A stretch of DNA of 25,953 bases, taken from the NCBI GenBank assembly GCA_004554665.1, contig SFKY01000049.1, positions 1 through 25,953 of the forward strand. The letters run 5' to 3'. The notes beneath the pieces are model-generated. The model was not told the origin of the DNA, ran no database searches, and worked only from the letters and a program-made list of their open reading frames with translations. Below, piece after piece: positions 1 through 7,184 of the stretch; within the stretch, counting starts at the first letter, position 1; each line of letters begins with the position of its first letter. The translations under genes were made by a program, and so were the position numbers. Source of the stretch: Bacteroidales bacterium (GTDB lineage: Bacteria > Bacteroidota > Bacteroidia > Bacteroidales > Bacteroidaceae).

Positions 1-42
1 CTGATCGTCAAATTGACGACGACATCTACGTTCTTTTTTCAT
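1..42 (-). CDS. N-terminus of an unidentified protein (cut by window edge)
   Basis: A minus-strand ATG at 42 opens a frame that reads MKKERRCRRQFDDQ to the window edge without a stop. A purine-rich AAAGAAAGG lies about 8 bases upstream and could be its ribosome binding site. Only 14 residues are visible, strongly basic and with no signal peptide, so no family can be named. It lies downstream of the Spy-like gene on the same strand, but a terminator and a long inverted repeat separate them, so it is probably transcribed on its own. The start codon and ribosome binding site sit at the edge of an 11-bp inverted repeat (42-52 / 74-84). Confidence 0.45.
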   Translation of the reverse strand, partial: MKKERRCRRQFDDQ

Positions 43-84
43 TACTTTACACCTTTCTTTAATTGTTAATACCGTGTAAAGTAA
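42..84 (-). promoter_or_regulatory. 11-bp inverted repeat at the start of the partial gene
   Basis: TTACTTTACAC (42-52) is perfectly repeated in inverse as GTGTAAAGTAA (74-84), with 21 bases between. On the minus-strand transcript the second arm runs into the ATG and the loop carries the purine-rich ribosome binding site. It could be an RNA hairpin limiting translation of the partial gene or an operator for a dimeric regulator. The repeat is seen directly; the function is inferred. Confidence 0.45.
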
Positions 85-101
85 ATCTGTATTAAGTCAG
101 G

Positions 102-186
102 CTGCCCTCACCCTGACCCTCTCCCACGGGGCGAGGGAACCATTGTAGCTCCCTCGCCCTGTGGGAGAGGGTCAGGGCGAGGGCAG
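102..186. repeat. Long GC-rich intergenic inverted repeat
   Basis: Two 37-base arms (102-138 and 150-186) are inverse copies with two mismatches, separated by an 11-base loop (139-149). The arms are built from CCCTGACCCTCTCCC and GGCGAGGGA blocks, far more GC-rich than the AT-rich flanks. Blocks of this type (GAGAGGGTCAGGG) are familiar from REP-like or MITE-like palindromes scattered through many bacterial genomes, so this is probably one copy of a dispersed element. It has no T tract, so it is not a standard terminator. Confidence 0.7.
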
Positions 187-219
187 CAATAAGGGGCACT
201 GCAACATAATATTCACCCT

Positions 220-257
220 AAAAAAATGCCGGAGGCTGCTCACGCAGTTTCCGGCAT
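220..257 (-). terminator. Rho-independent terminator of the Spy-like gene
   Basis: Read on the minus strand, ATGCCGGA and TCCGGCAT pair around an inner CTGC/GCAG stem and are followed by seven T. It lies 22 bases past the stop of the gene at 280-732. Confidence 0.85.
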
Positions 258-279
258 CCAGGGTTGTTATGAATGAGAC

Positions 280-732
280 CTATTGATTGTTTTGTTTGTT
301 GCGTTTTTGTCCGCCGTTGCGACCCTGAGCCATGTCAGTCTCATACTGCTTCAGCTGTTCGTCGTTGAGAATCTTTTTCAGCTCAGTCTTGTATGCCTCC
401 ATGTTGGCTTGGCGCTGCTGGCGGCGCTCCTGCATCTGCTTCTTCTGCTCGTCGGTCATCTGCTTGCGCTCAGGACGTACGCCGTTTCTGCCGGGACCCA
501 TACCTTGACCCATGCCGGGACCCATATTCAGTTTGTCGGCGTATTTGGTGTTGAGGTCCAGCAGTTTCTTGGCTTGCTTTTCATCCAGTTTGTACTTTGT
601 AGCCATGCGCTCTGTATGCTTCTTCACCATCTCTGTCTTGTCCAGCTTCTTTTCTTTCTTATTATCATCTTGTGCCATAGCGGCTGTTCCTATCAGCATC
701 AGAGCTGCAAGTGTCAACATTAACTTTTTCAT
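280..732 (-). CDS. Periplasmic Spy/CpxP-like protein (DUF4890 type)
   Basis: This is a 150-residue exported protein. Residues 1-21 form a clear Sec signal peptide (KKLMLTLAALMLIGTAAMAQ). The mature part is highly charged and helical. A Lys/Glu-rich block is followed by a Gly/Met stretch (GPGMGQGMGPG, about 71-81), then LTxxQ-like segments (MTDEQKKQMQ, LNDEQLKQYE) as in the Spy/CpxP group of periplasmic chaperones and stress sensors. The tail is Gln/Asn/Arg-rich. Short proteins of this layout in Bacteroidales are usually assigned to DUF4890; that assignment is from memory of the family style. The ATG at 732 is preceded by AAGGAG, which supports the start. A chaperone or metal-stress role is inferred only. 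Confidence 0.8.
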   Translation of the reverse strand: MKKLMLTLAALMLIGTAAMAQDDNKKEKKLDKTEMVKKHTERMATKYKLDEKQAKKLLDLNTKYADKLNMGPGMGQGMGPGRNGVRPERKQMTDEQKKQMQERRQQRQANMEAYKTELKKILNDEQLKQYETDMAQGRNGGQKRNKQNNQ

Positions 733-911
733 TGTTTTTTCTCCTTACTTTTAATTTGTTATTCTTTGTGTCATTTTAGTTGCAACTGATTATATGACGT
801 GCCTATGTAGCGAAAGTTTAATCTGACGGATAAAAAAAATCCACTTTCCTGCATTCTTTGTGGGATGGAATATGCTGGAAAGTGGAGGGTAGGGGTCTCT
901 TGGGGGGGGCA
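733..911. other. Intergenic region with leader, terminator and C8 tract
   Basis: It holds the AAGGAG ribosome binding site and AT-rich leader of the Spy-like gene (733-800), the terminator of the transglycosylase gene (832-886), and an eight-base G run on the plus strand (902-909) immediately past that gene's stop. No convincing -7 box was found for the Spy-like gene. Confidence 0.5.
832..886 (-). terminator. Terminator of the MltF-like gene
   Basis: On the minus strand TCCACTTTCC pairs with GGAAAGTGGA, and the stem continues after one mismatch with GCAT/ATGC. It is followed by eight T. It lies about 25 bases past the stop of the transglycosylase gene. Confidence 0.85.
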
Positions 912-2093
912 TCAGATATGGAAGCGGTACTTCTTTTTGGCCGGTTGTGGGGTAGGGGTGCCGAATGAGCCGGAGAAAGAGCCGGCTCCCGCACTTCCCC
1001 GATATTGTGCCCACCGCTGTCGGATGCGGTCTACATAGTCCACGGTCTCGTTGCCGCGCATGTAGCCATAGCGCACCACGGGATCATTGTAATAGCGGGC
1101 CTCGCGCAGCCCCAGTACATAGGGGGAGACCTCTTCCCATCGGTGAGGGTTGTGGCCATGCTTGCGGGCAAGCTCCATCGCATCGCGTATGTGGTGGTAT
1201 CCGCCGTTGTAGCAAGCCAGCACAAACCATGTGCGCTCTGTCTTCTCGGGGATGTCGCGGAGCTTGCTGTCGAGCTGGGCTATATATTTGGTCGATGCGG
1301 CGATATTGGCTTCCGGTTCGTAGATTTGCGAGCGTGGCAGTCCCAGTTGGTCGGCTGTTTCCGGCATGATCTGCATCAGTCCGCAGGCTCCCACCCACGA
1401 CCGTGCCTTCGGGTCGAATGTCGATTCCTGATAGCATTGTGCGGCCAGCAACCGCCAGTCCCATCGGGCCACGGGGGCATATTTTTGGAACAGGTGGTCG
1501 TACTGTGAGATGATGCCAGCCGAGCGGTTGAGCATCGGGGAGTAGACATGACGGGTCACACTGCGCGTGGAGAGCATAAACTCCATCTCTTGGCGCACCT
1601 GTGTGAGCATGGAGGGGCGATACCAGCGGTCGAGGGTGTCGGCCAGCGCCACGTTGTCGGCCTGTACGGCCCAGCCTTGGTGACGCTTCGCGTCGCGGGC
1701 ACCGCAGATTCGCACCCCCTTGGTCTTTTCGGGCAGGGCCAGAGCGATGATGTCGCCCTCACCCTTGTCCAACCGGGTCAGCAGGTCGGTCGTGTCTTTG
1801 CATACCTCTACCCTTAGCGATACGCCGAGCGCCGATGCAAACTTCTCGCACAGCATATATTGGGTACCCATACCCTTGCCGTGATAGTCGTAGTAGGTTT
1901 CGGGTCCGGTAAGGGTGAGCATGATGAGCTCGCCGTTGTTGAGGATGTCGTCGAGGGTAAAATCGTCGGGAATGGAGTCCGCTGCTGCTTCGAGCGTAGT
2001 TCCCCATGGGGTGAGTTGTAGCTTCTTTTCTTCCGAGCAGGAAGCCACGATAGTTGCCGCAACAAGCGTGAGTAGATATACAAGTAGCTTCAT
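912..2093 (-). CDS. mltF: MltF-type membrane-bound lytic murein transglycosylase (lipoprotein)
   Basis: This enzyme cleaves the MurNAc-GlcNAc bond of peptidoglycan without water, releasing anhydro-muropeptides. It begins MKLLVYLLTLVAATIVASC: a lipoprotein signal with a VASC lipobox and the lipidated Cys at residue 19. The first half resembles a family 3 solute-binding domain, as in MltF. The C-terminal half is the SLT lysozyme-like domain, with QCYQES holding the catalytic Glu (about residue 223), then GLMQIMP and the ACYNGGYHHI motif. Length (393 residues) is slightly below E. coli MltF. A longer frame starts at a TTG (2105), but that lies in the -7 box, so the ATG at 2093 is chosen. It is divergent from hisG. 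Confidence 0.88.
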   Translation of the reverse strand: MKLLVYLLTLVAATIVASCSEEKKLQLTPWGTTLEAAADSIPDDFTLDDILNNGELIMLTLTGPETYYDYHGKGMGTQYMLCEKFASALGVSLRVEVCKDTTDLLTRLDKGEGDIIALALPEKTKGVRICGARDAKRHQGWAVQADNVALADTLDRWYRPSMLTQVRQEMEFMLSTRSVTRHVYSPMLNRSAGIISQYDHLFQKYAPVARWDWRLLAAQCYQESTFDPKARSWVGACGLMQIMPETADQLGLPRSQIYEPEANIAASTKYIAQLDSKLRDIPEKTERTWFVLACYNGGYHHIRDAMELARKHGHNPHRWEEVSPYVLGLREARYYNDPVVRYGYMRGNETVDYVDRIRQRWAQYRGSAGAGSFSGSFGTPTPQPAKKKYRFHI

Positions 2094-2102
2094 ATAACGG
2101 TA

Positions 2103-2110
2103 CAAAGTTA
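2103..2110 (-). promoter_or_regulatory. -7 box (TAACTTTG) for the MltF-like gene
   Basis: TAACTTTG on the minus strand matches the Bacteroidetes TAnnTTTG box and lies 9 bases before the ATG at 2093, implying a leader of only about five bases. No clear -33 TTG was found. Confidence 0.5.
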
Positions 2111-2118
2111 CAACATTA

Positions 2119-2150
2119 TTTGGATGTGTGAAACATTTTACTTACTTTTG
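2119..2150 (+). promoter_or_regulatory. Promoter of the hisGDC operon
   Basis: TTTG at 2119-2122 and TACTTTTG at 2143-2150 are 20 bases apart, the spacing expected of a Bacteroidetes primary sigma factor promoter. Transcription should begin near 2154. This rules out the upstream in-frame start at 2128 and supports the hisG ATG at 2191. Confidence 0.75.
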
Positions 2151-2190
2151 CAATGAAATTTTCAAGATAAACAGTTCGTATAGTATTAAA

Positions 2191-3042
2191 ATGTTACGTA
2201 TAGCCGTCCAATCTAAGGGTCGTCTTTTCGACGACACCATGCATCTGCTGGCCGAAGCAGACATTAAGATCAGTGCCACCAAACGCACGCTTCTCGTGCA
2301 AGCGTCCAATTTCCCGCTCGAAGTGCTCTATCTGCGCGATGATGATATCCCGCAGAGTGTGGCTACTGGCGTAGCCGACCTCGGTGTGGTGGGCGAGAAC
2401 GAGTTTGTGGAGCGGGGAGAGCCTGCCGACATAGTCTCGCGCTTGGGATTCAGCAAGTGCCGCCTGTCGTTGGCCATCCCTAAGGATATCGATTATCCCG
2501 GCCTGTCATGGTTTGACGGCAAGAAGATTGCCACCTCTTATCCCGGCATCCTCGGCAAGTTCATGGAGGAGCACGGCATCCACGCCGACATCCATGTCAT
2601 TACCGGAAGTGTGGAGATTTCGCCGGGTATCGGTCTGGCCGATGCCATTTTCGATATTGTAAGCAGTGGCTCCACGCTTGTAAGCAACAATCTGCGCGAG
2701 GTAGAGGTGGTGATGCAGAGCGAGGCGCTGCTCATTGGCAACGCAAATATGGATGCCGATAAGCGCAAGACACTACAGGAAATGCTGTTCAGATTTGAGG
2801 CCGTGCGGAGTGCCGAGGATAAGAAGTATGTGAGGATGAATGCGCCCAAGGCGCATCTCGACGAGATAGTGAGCGTGCTGCCGGGTTTGAAGAGTCCTAC
2901 CATTATCCCGTTGGCAGACGACGAATGGTGCTCTGTACACACAGTTCTCGACCAGAAAAGGTTTTGGGAAATCATCGGAAAACTCAAGGAACTCGGGGCG
3001 CAGGGCATCTTGGTCACGCCCATCGAGAAGATGATATTATAA
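2191..3042 (+). CDS. hisG: ATP phosphoribosyltransferase, long form
   Basis: This is the first enzyme of histidine biosynthesis: ATP plus PRPP gives phosphoribosyl-ATP. The product is 283 residues starting MLRIAVQSKGRLFDD. The family signature VEISPGIGLADAIFDIVSSG (about 141-160) is intact. The C-terminal part after about residue 215 (SPTIIPLADDEWCSV) is the ACT-like regulatory domain found only in long-form, histidine-inhibited, hexameric HisG that needs no HisZ. The frame is open from 2128, but the promoter at 2119-2150 places that start upstream of the transcript. It leads the hisG-hisD-hisC run. Confidence 0.96.
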   Translation: MLRIAVQSKGRLFDDTMHLLAEADIKISATKRTLLVQASNFPLEVLYLRDDDIPQSVATGVADLGVVGENEFVERGEPADIVSRLGFSKCRLSLAIPKDIDYPGLSWFDGKKIATSYPGILGKFMEEHGIHADIHVITGSVEISPGIGLADAIFDIVSSGSTLVSNNLREVEVVMQSEALLIGNANMDADKRKTLQEMLFRFEAVRSAEDKKYVRMNAPKAHLDEIVSVLPGLKSPTIIPLADDEWCSVHTVLDQKRFWEIIGKLKELGAQGILVTPIEKMIL

Positions 3043-3089
3043 TATTAAGGTATATGGTGCCTGTCTATCATATATAAAAAGGTATAAAG

Positions 3090-4397
3090 ATGGAAAACAA
3101 ACATACGTTTGGCGAACTATATCGCTATCCGGAGCGGTCTGCATGGGCGGCCATTACCGCTCGCCCGCACTTGGATGTATCGCAGTTGGCTGCTACGGTC
3201 AACTCGGTATTGGCAGATGTCAAGGCTCACGGCGATGAGGCTGTGAAGCGGTACGAAGAACAGTTCGACCATGTGCGTCTGGATGCACTTGACGTGACTG
3301 CCGACGAGATGGCCGAGGCCGAACTGTTGGTGGACTGCACGCTGAAGGCCGCCTTGGAGAAAGCCGCGCACAACATAGTGGCTTTCCACGAGTCGCAGCG
3401 GTTTGTCACCCGGCGTGTGGAGACTTGTCCGGGCGTAACCTGCTGGCAGAAGAGTGTGCCCATCGAGAGGGTGGGACTGTATATCCCCGGCGGTACGGCG
3501 CCTCTCTTTTCCACCGTGCTCATGTTGGCCATCCCGGCACGCATCGCAGGATGTAGGGAAATAGTGCTCTGCACACCTCCGGGACGTGACGGGCGGGTAC
3601 ATCCGGCCATTCTGGTGGCAGCACGTATCGCCGGTGTGAGCCGTATCTTCAAGGCCGGTGGCGTGCAGGCCATCGGCGCGATGGCATATGGTACCGAGTC
3701 GGTGCCAAAGGTGTACAAGATTTTCGGTCCGGGCAATCAGTATGTCATGGCAGCGAAGCAACAAGTTTCGTTGCACGATGTGGCCATCGACATGCCGGCC
3801 GGTCCCTCTGAGGTATGTGTCATTGCCGACGGAGAGAGCGATGCTGCTTTTGTGGCTGCCGATCTCCTCTCGCAGGCTGAGCATGGCGCAGATTCGCAGG
3901 TAGTGCTGCTCGTGACTTCGGAAACCAAACTCATAGAAGTCTTTGAACAACTGTCCGTACAACTGTCGCAGCTTCCCCGTCAGGAAATTGCTGTCAAGGC
4001 TTTGGCCAACAGTAAGTTTGTGTTGGTGCACGATACCGATGAGGCGATGGAGATAAGCAATGCGTACGCACCTGAGCATCTCATTTTGGCTACGGCAGAT
4101 TATGAGCGGTTGGCAGACAAGGTCATCAATGCCGGCAGTGTATTCTTGGGCAAGTACGCTTGCGAAAGCGCAGGCGATTATGCCAGCGGCACCAACCACA
4201 CGCTGCCTACCCACGGGTATGCAATGACATATAACGGAGTCAACCTGGACAGTTATCATCGCAAGGTGACCTTCCAGCATCTTACCCGGCAGGGCGTTGA
4301 GAGCATAGGCGATGCCGTGGTGGCAATGGCAAGTAACGAACAGCTCGAAGCGCACGCCAATGCGATGCGTGTAAGGCAGAATGACATAAAAGGATGA
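3090..4397 (+). CDS. hisD: Histidinol dehydrogenase
   Basis: It catalyses the last two steps of histidine synthesis, oxidising L-histidinol to L-histidine with two NAD+ at a zinc site in the cytosol. The 435-residue protein has the full set of expected residues by comparison with E. coli HisD. Gln262 and His265 lie in SQAEHG, Asp363 in SAGDYASGTNHTLPTHG and His422 in LEAHAN; these are the zinc ligands. Glu329-His330 in AYAPEH are the catalytic base pair. It starts 47 bases after hisG, and its stop overlaps the hisC start as ATGA, so hisD and hisC are translationally coupled. Confidence 0.97.
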   Translation: MENKHTFGELYRYPERSAWAAITARPHLDVSQLAATVNSVLADVKAHGDEAVKRYEEQFDHVRLDALDVTADEMAEAELLVDCTLKAALEKAAHNIVAFHESQRFVTRRVETCPGVTCWQKSVPIERVGLYIPGGTAPLFSTVLMLAIPARIAGCREIVLCTPPGRDGRVHPAILVAARIAGVSRIFKAGGVQAIGAMAYGTESVPKVYKIFGPGNQYVMAAKQQVSLHDVAIDMPAGPSEVCVIADGESDAAFVAADLLSQAEHGADSQVVLLVTSETKLIEVFEQLSVQLSQLPRQEIAVKALANSKFVLVHDTDEAMEISNAYAPEHLILATADYERLADKVINAGSVFLGKYACESAGDYASGTNHTLPTHGYAMTYNGVNLDSYHRKVTFQHLTRQGVESIGDAVVAMASNEQLEAHANAMRVRQNDIKG

Positions 4398-5434
4398 AAG
4401 ACTTAGAACAGTTGGTGAGGCCCAACATCTGGAAGTTGGCCCCCTACAGCAGTGCGCGCAATGAGTATTCGGGGCGTCAGGCACATGTCTTCCTCGATGC
4501 CAACGAAAATCCGTACAACGATCCTCTCAACCGCTATCCGGATCCCTTGCAGAGGGAACTCAAAGAGCGCTTGTCTGCAGTGAAAGGAGTACCTGTCGAC
4601 AATATATTCTTGGGCAATGGGTCGGACGAGGCGATTGATTTGCCCTACCGTATCTTCTGTACGCCGCAGGCAGACAATGTCGTGGCCATCGAACCGACGT
4701 ACGGCATGTATCGCGTGTGTGCCGACATCAATGATATCGAATACCGCCCTGTGCTGCTCGACGAGTGTTATCAGATTACGGCTGACCGTCTGTTGGCTGC
4801 TTGTGACAATTACACCAAGATCATTTGGATCTGTTCACCCAACAATCCTACTGGCAACCATATTGTCCGTAAAGAGGTGGAAGAGGTGATACAGCAGTTT
4901 GAGGGAATCGTAATCGTAGATGAGGCTTACAGTGATTTTTCTACCCAGAAAACATTTCGCAGCGAGATTGCAAAGTATCCCAACCTCATAGTCCTCAACA
5001 CCATGAGCAAGGCGTGGGGCTGCGCGGCTATCCGACTGGGTATGGCTTTTGCTTCCAAGGAGATAGTGGCGCTTATGAACAAGGTGAAATATCCTTACAA
5101 TGTGAACCTTCTCACCCAGCAGAAGGCTCTGGAGGCGTTGCAAGACCCCTTCGGGGTGGACAAATGGGTAAAGGTGTTGCTCGGAGAGCGTGCCCGCATG
5201 GTAGGTGCATTTATGGAACTGCCTATTTGTGAGCGTGTCTATCCTACGGATGCTAATTTCTTCTTGGCCAAGGTTGATGACGCCCAGAGTATCTATGATT
5301 ATCTGGTGGATAAGGGAATCATTGTCCGCAACCGTACACGGGTGCAGCTTTGCCATAACTGCCTCAGGGTGACCATTGGCACCAAGTCGGAGAATAATGA
5401 ACTGTTGGCAGCCTTGCGCACTTATCAGCGATAG
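4394..5434 (+). CDS. hisC: Histidinol-phosphate aminotransferase
   Basis: This PLP-dependent class I/II aminotransferase converts imidazole-acetol phosphate and glutamate to histidinol phosphate and 2-oxoglutarate. It has 346 residues, the usual length. Visible motifs are DANENPYNDP near the N-terminus, SPNNPTGN (148-155), VDEAYSDF with the pyridine-contacting Asp176, and TMSKAWGCAAIRLG with the PLP Schiff-base Lys206. It overlaps hisD by four bases. It is the last gene before a strong terminator, so hisB and the remaining his genes are not in this transcript. Confidence 0.96.
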   Translation: MKDLEQLVRPNIWKLAPYSSARNEYSGRQAHVFLDANENPYNDPLNRYPDPLQRELKERLSAVKGVPVDNIFLGNGSDEAIDLPYRIFCTPQADNVVAIEPTYGMYRVCADINDIEYRPVLLDECYQITADRLLAACDNYTKIIWICSPNNPTGNHIVRKEVEEVIQQFEGIVIVDEAYSDFSTQKTFRSEIAKYPNLIVLNTMSKAWGCAAIRLGMAFASKEIVALMNKVKYPYNVNLLTQQKALEALQDPFGVDKWVKVLLGERARMVGAFMELPICERVYPTDANFFLAKVDDAQSIYDYLVDKGIIVRNRTRVQLCHNCLRVTIGTKSENNELLAALRTYQR

Positions 5435-5449
5435 TCTGTATTTGTTAAT

Positions 5450-5503
5450 AAAACAACCGCCTTCCCCTACAGTTGTTGGTCTGGGAAGGCGGTTGTTTTT
5501 TGA
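5450..5503. terminator. Bidirectional terminator between hisC and the ModF-like gene
   Basis: A perfect 17-bp stem (5450-5466 with 5483-5499, core ACCGCCTTCCC) has a 16-base loop. It ends in a T tract on the plus strand and an A-rich left arm that serves the minus strand. It sits between two convergent genes and probably ends both. Confidence 0.9.
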
Positions 5504-5516
5504 TACGATGCGGTAA

Positions 5517-7004
5517 TTACTGGTTTTTCTTGAGGAAGAGCGTGTGGTCAATGCACGTCGGAAGCTCTTCTTCGTAATGGGTTACCATGATCAGTGTCTT
5601 CCCGGGGCGCTGGCAGAACGTATCAATGATTTCCTTGACCATTTGTCGGTTGGCATCATCGAGTCCATGCAGTGGCTCATCGAGTATCAGCAGTTCCGGG
5701 TCTTTGACAAAAGCGCGTGCCAATAATACCAGCCGCTGTTCGCCAGTTGACATTTTCAGAAACGACCGGTCCGCCAGTTCGCCTATCCCAAACACCTCCA
5801 TCCACCATCTGCACTGCCTATATTCCTCCTCGGTGGGTACCGCGTACAGTCCGATGGTATCTTTCAGTCCGCTGGCCACAATGCGGATAGCCGGGAGGTC
5901 TCGGTGATACGACCGGTGCATCTCCGGCGAGACGTAGCCGATATGGCGCTTGATGTCCCAGATACTTTCGCCCGAGCCGCGCTGTCTGCCAAAGAGGGCA
6001 ATGTCGCAGGCGTAGCTCTGTGGATTGTCTGCACAGATGAGCGAGAGCAGCGTGGTCTTGCCCGCGCCGTTTTCTCCTCGCAGGGCCCACCGCTCCCCGT
6101 TGCGTACGGTCCATGACAAGTCTTTGAGGATGGTGCGTTCACCATATCTGATGGTGACTTGACGCATGGCTACCACCTCTTCGGCCATGTAATCGTCGGT
6201 ACGGGCAGGCAACTGGAGGATGGACAGCCGCTTGTCGTCGGCCAATGACGGAAGGATGGCGGCCTGCAAGTGGTCCAAGTATTCCTCGCGTGTCACCTTG
6301 GGTGCCACGGTCCGGTCGTTCACTTCCACTACGTGGGTGATGAAGTCGGGTATGTCGTCGGTCTTGGAGAGTACGAGCACCATCAGCGTCGATGTGCGGG
6401 CTACATAGGCCGCCAAAAGCATTTTGAGTTGGTCGCGGGTAGAGGCATCGAGGCCTATAAATGGGTTGTCGATGATGAGCAACCGTGCCTCGGCAAAGAG
6501 AGTGCGGGTAATCACATACTTGCGCAACTCACCGCTCGACAACAGGATGATGGGCTTGTCGAGAAGTGGCCGCATCTGGAATATATTGTACAATTGTTGG
6601 CGCAGAGAGTCGCGCTCGGGGGTGTCTTCGCCCTCGGCGAGATAGGCACGGTCGAGCAGTTGGCCAACCGTAGGCATCTCGGGATCCATCTCCTGCGACT
6701 CCCAGCGCTGTTGCAGAAAATAAGTCTGGTCTACACTACCGTACGAGTCACGGAAGGCAATGTAACGGATATTGTCGGAGAAATAAGGTTTGCTGCTGGG
6801 CGAGAAATCATAATAAGGCTGCGGAATCTGAAGGTTGTGGCGACCGCGCAAGATGTCTACCAACATGGTCTTTCCGCCTCCGTTAGGGCCTGTGATGGCA
6901 ATCTGCTCTCCTTCCAGCAACTGCAGGCTGAAGGGATGGCGCATGGCAAACTCGGGGATGGGGCATACCCCATTGTCTATCCTGACTATACACTGCTTTC
7001 TCAT
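5517..7004 (-). CDS. ModF-like protein with two ABC ATPase domains
   Basis: This is a 495-residue soluble protein with two ABC ATPase domains and no membrane segment. Domain 1 has Walker A GPNGGGKT (39-46), signature LSSGE (155-159) and Walker B LLIIDN (175-180), with Asn180 where the catalytic Glu is expected and no clear H-loop His. Domain 2 is canonical: GENGAGKTT (310-318), MSTGEQR (418-424), LLILDEP (438-444) and His476. The stretch FGRQRGSGESIWDIKRHIGYVS closely matches E. coli ModF as I remember it (FGRRRGSGETIWDIKKHIGYVS; both lines quoted in part). ModF is a poorly understood PhrA/ModF-family ATPase, and no molybdate genes are nearby. An upstream TTG start (7031) lies in the -7 box, so the ATG at 7004 is chosen. 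Confidence 0.88.
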   Translation of the reverse strand: MRKQCIVRIDNGVCPIPEFAMRHPFSLQLLEGEQIAITGPNGGGKTMLVDILRGRHNLQIPQPYYDFSPSSKPYFSDNIRYIAFRDSYGSVDQTYFLQQRWESQEMDPEMPTVGQLLDRAYLAEGEDTPERDSLRQQLYNIFQMRPLLDKPIILLSSGELRKYVITRTLFAEARLLIIDNPFIGLDASTRDQLKMLLAAYVARTSTLMVLVLSKTDDIPDFITHVVEVNDRTVAPKVTREEYLDHLQAAILPSLADDKRLSILQLPARTDDYMAEEVVAMRQVTIRYGERTILKDLSWTVRNGERWALRGENGAGKTTLLSLICADNPQSYACDIALFGRQRGSGESIWDIKRHIGYVSPEMHRSYHRDLPAIRIVASGLKDTIGLYAVPTEEEYRQCRWWMEVFGIGELADRSFLKMSTGEQRLVLLARAFVKDPELLILDEPLHGLDDANRQMVKEIIDTFCQRPGKTLIMVTHYEEELPTCIDHTLFLKKNQ

Positions 7005-7028
7005 TGATACACTTCGTTTCTTTGATGG

Positions 7029-7036
7029 CAAAGGTA
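7029..7036 (-). promoter_or_regulatory. -7 box (TACCTTTG) for the ModF-like gene
   Basis: TACCTTTG on the minus strand matches TAnnTTTG and ends 24 bases before the ATG at 7004. The -33 element is not obvious. Confidence 0.5.
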
Positions 7037-7145
7037 GCCATAAATTCTGAGATATACATGGTCAGGCTGCGGTTTTTGTGGAGCTAAATGTCACCCTTCC
7101 TTTATTTTTTCCTATCGATTACCAGATGTTGTCAATAAAAATGGG

Positions 7146-7153
7146 TATCTTTG
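7146..7153 (+). promoter_or_regulatory. -7 box (TATCTTTG) for the HXXEE gene
   Basis: TATCTTTG matches TAnnTTTG and lies about 31 bases before the first ATG at 7185. No well-spaced TTG was found upstream. Confidence 0.5.
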
Positions 7154-7184
7154 TCCATTGTAAACCTATAGATAATAGAAACGA

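Noticed and set aside
283..723. Plus-strand frame opposite the Spy-like gene, hydrophobic
   Set aside because: It is the mirror of a Lys/Gln-rich protein, which always gives a Leu/Phe-rich antisense reading; the minus-strand gene has a signal peptide, ribosome binding site and terminator.
2128..2190. N-terminal extension of hisG
   Set aside because: The start overlaps the hisG promoter and lies upstream of the expected transcript start; the family begins at MLRIAVQSKG.
3117..4484. Long minus-strand open frame (455 codons) opposite hisD
   Set aside because: It is antisense to a fully conserved hisD, its translation is Cys/His-rich and low in pattern, and it resembles no family; GC-rich codon use in hisD keeps this frame open.
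5014..5232. Small plus-strand frame inside hisC
   Set aside because: It lies in another frame of a conserved gene, with no start context or family resemblance.
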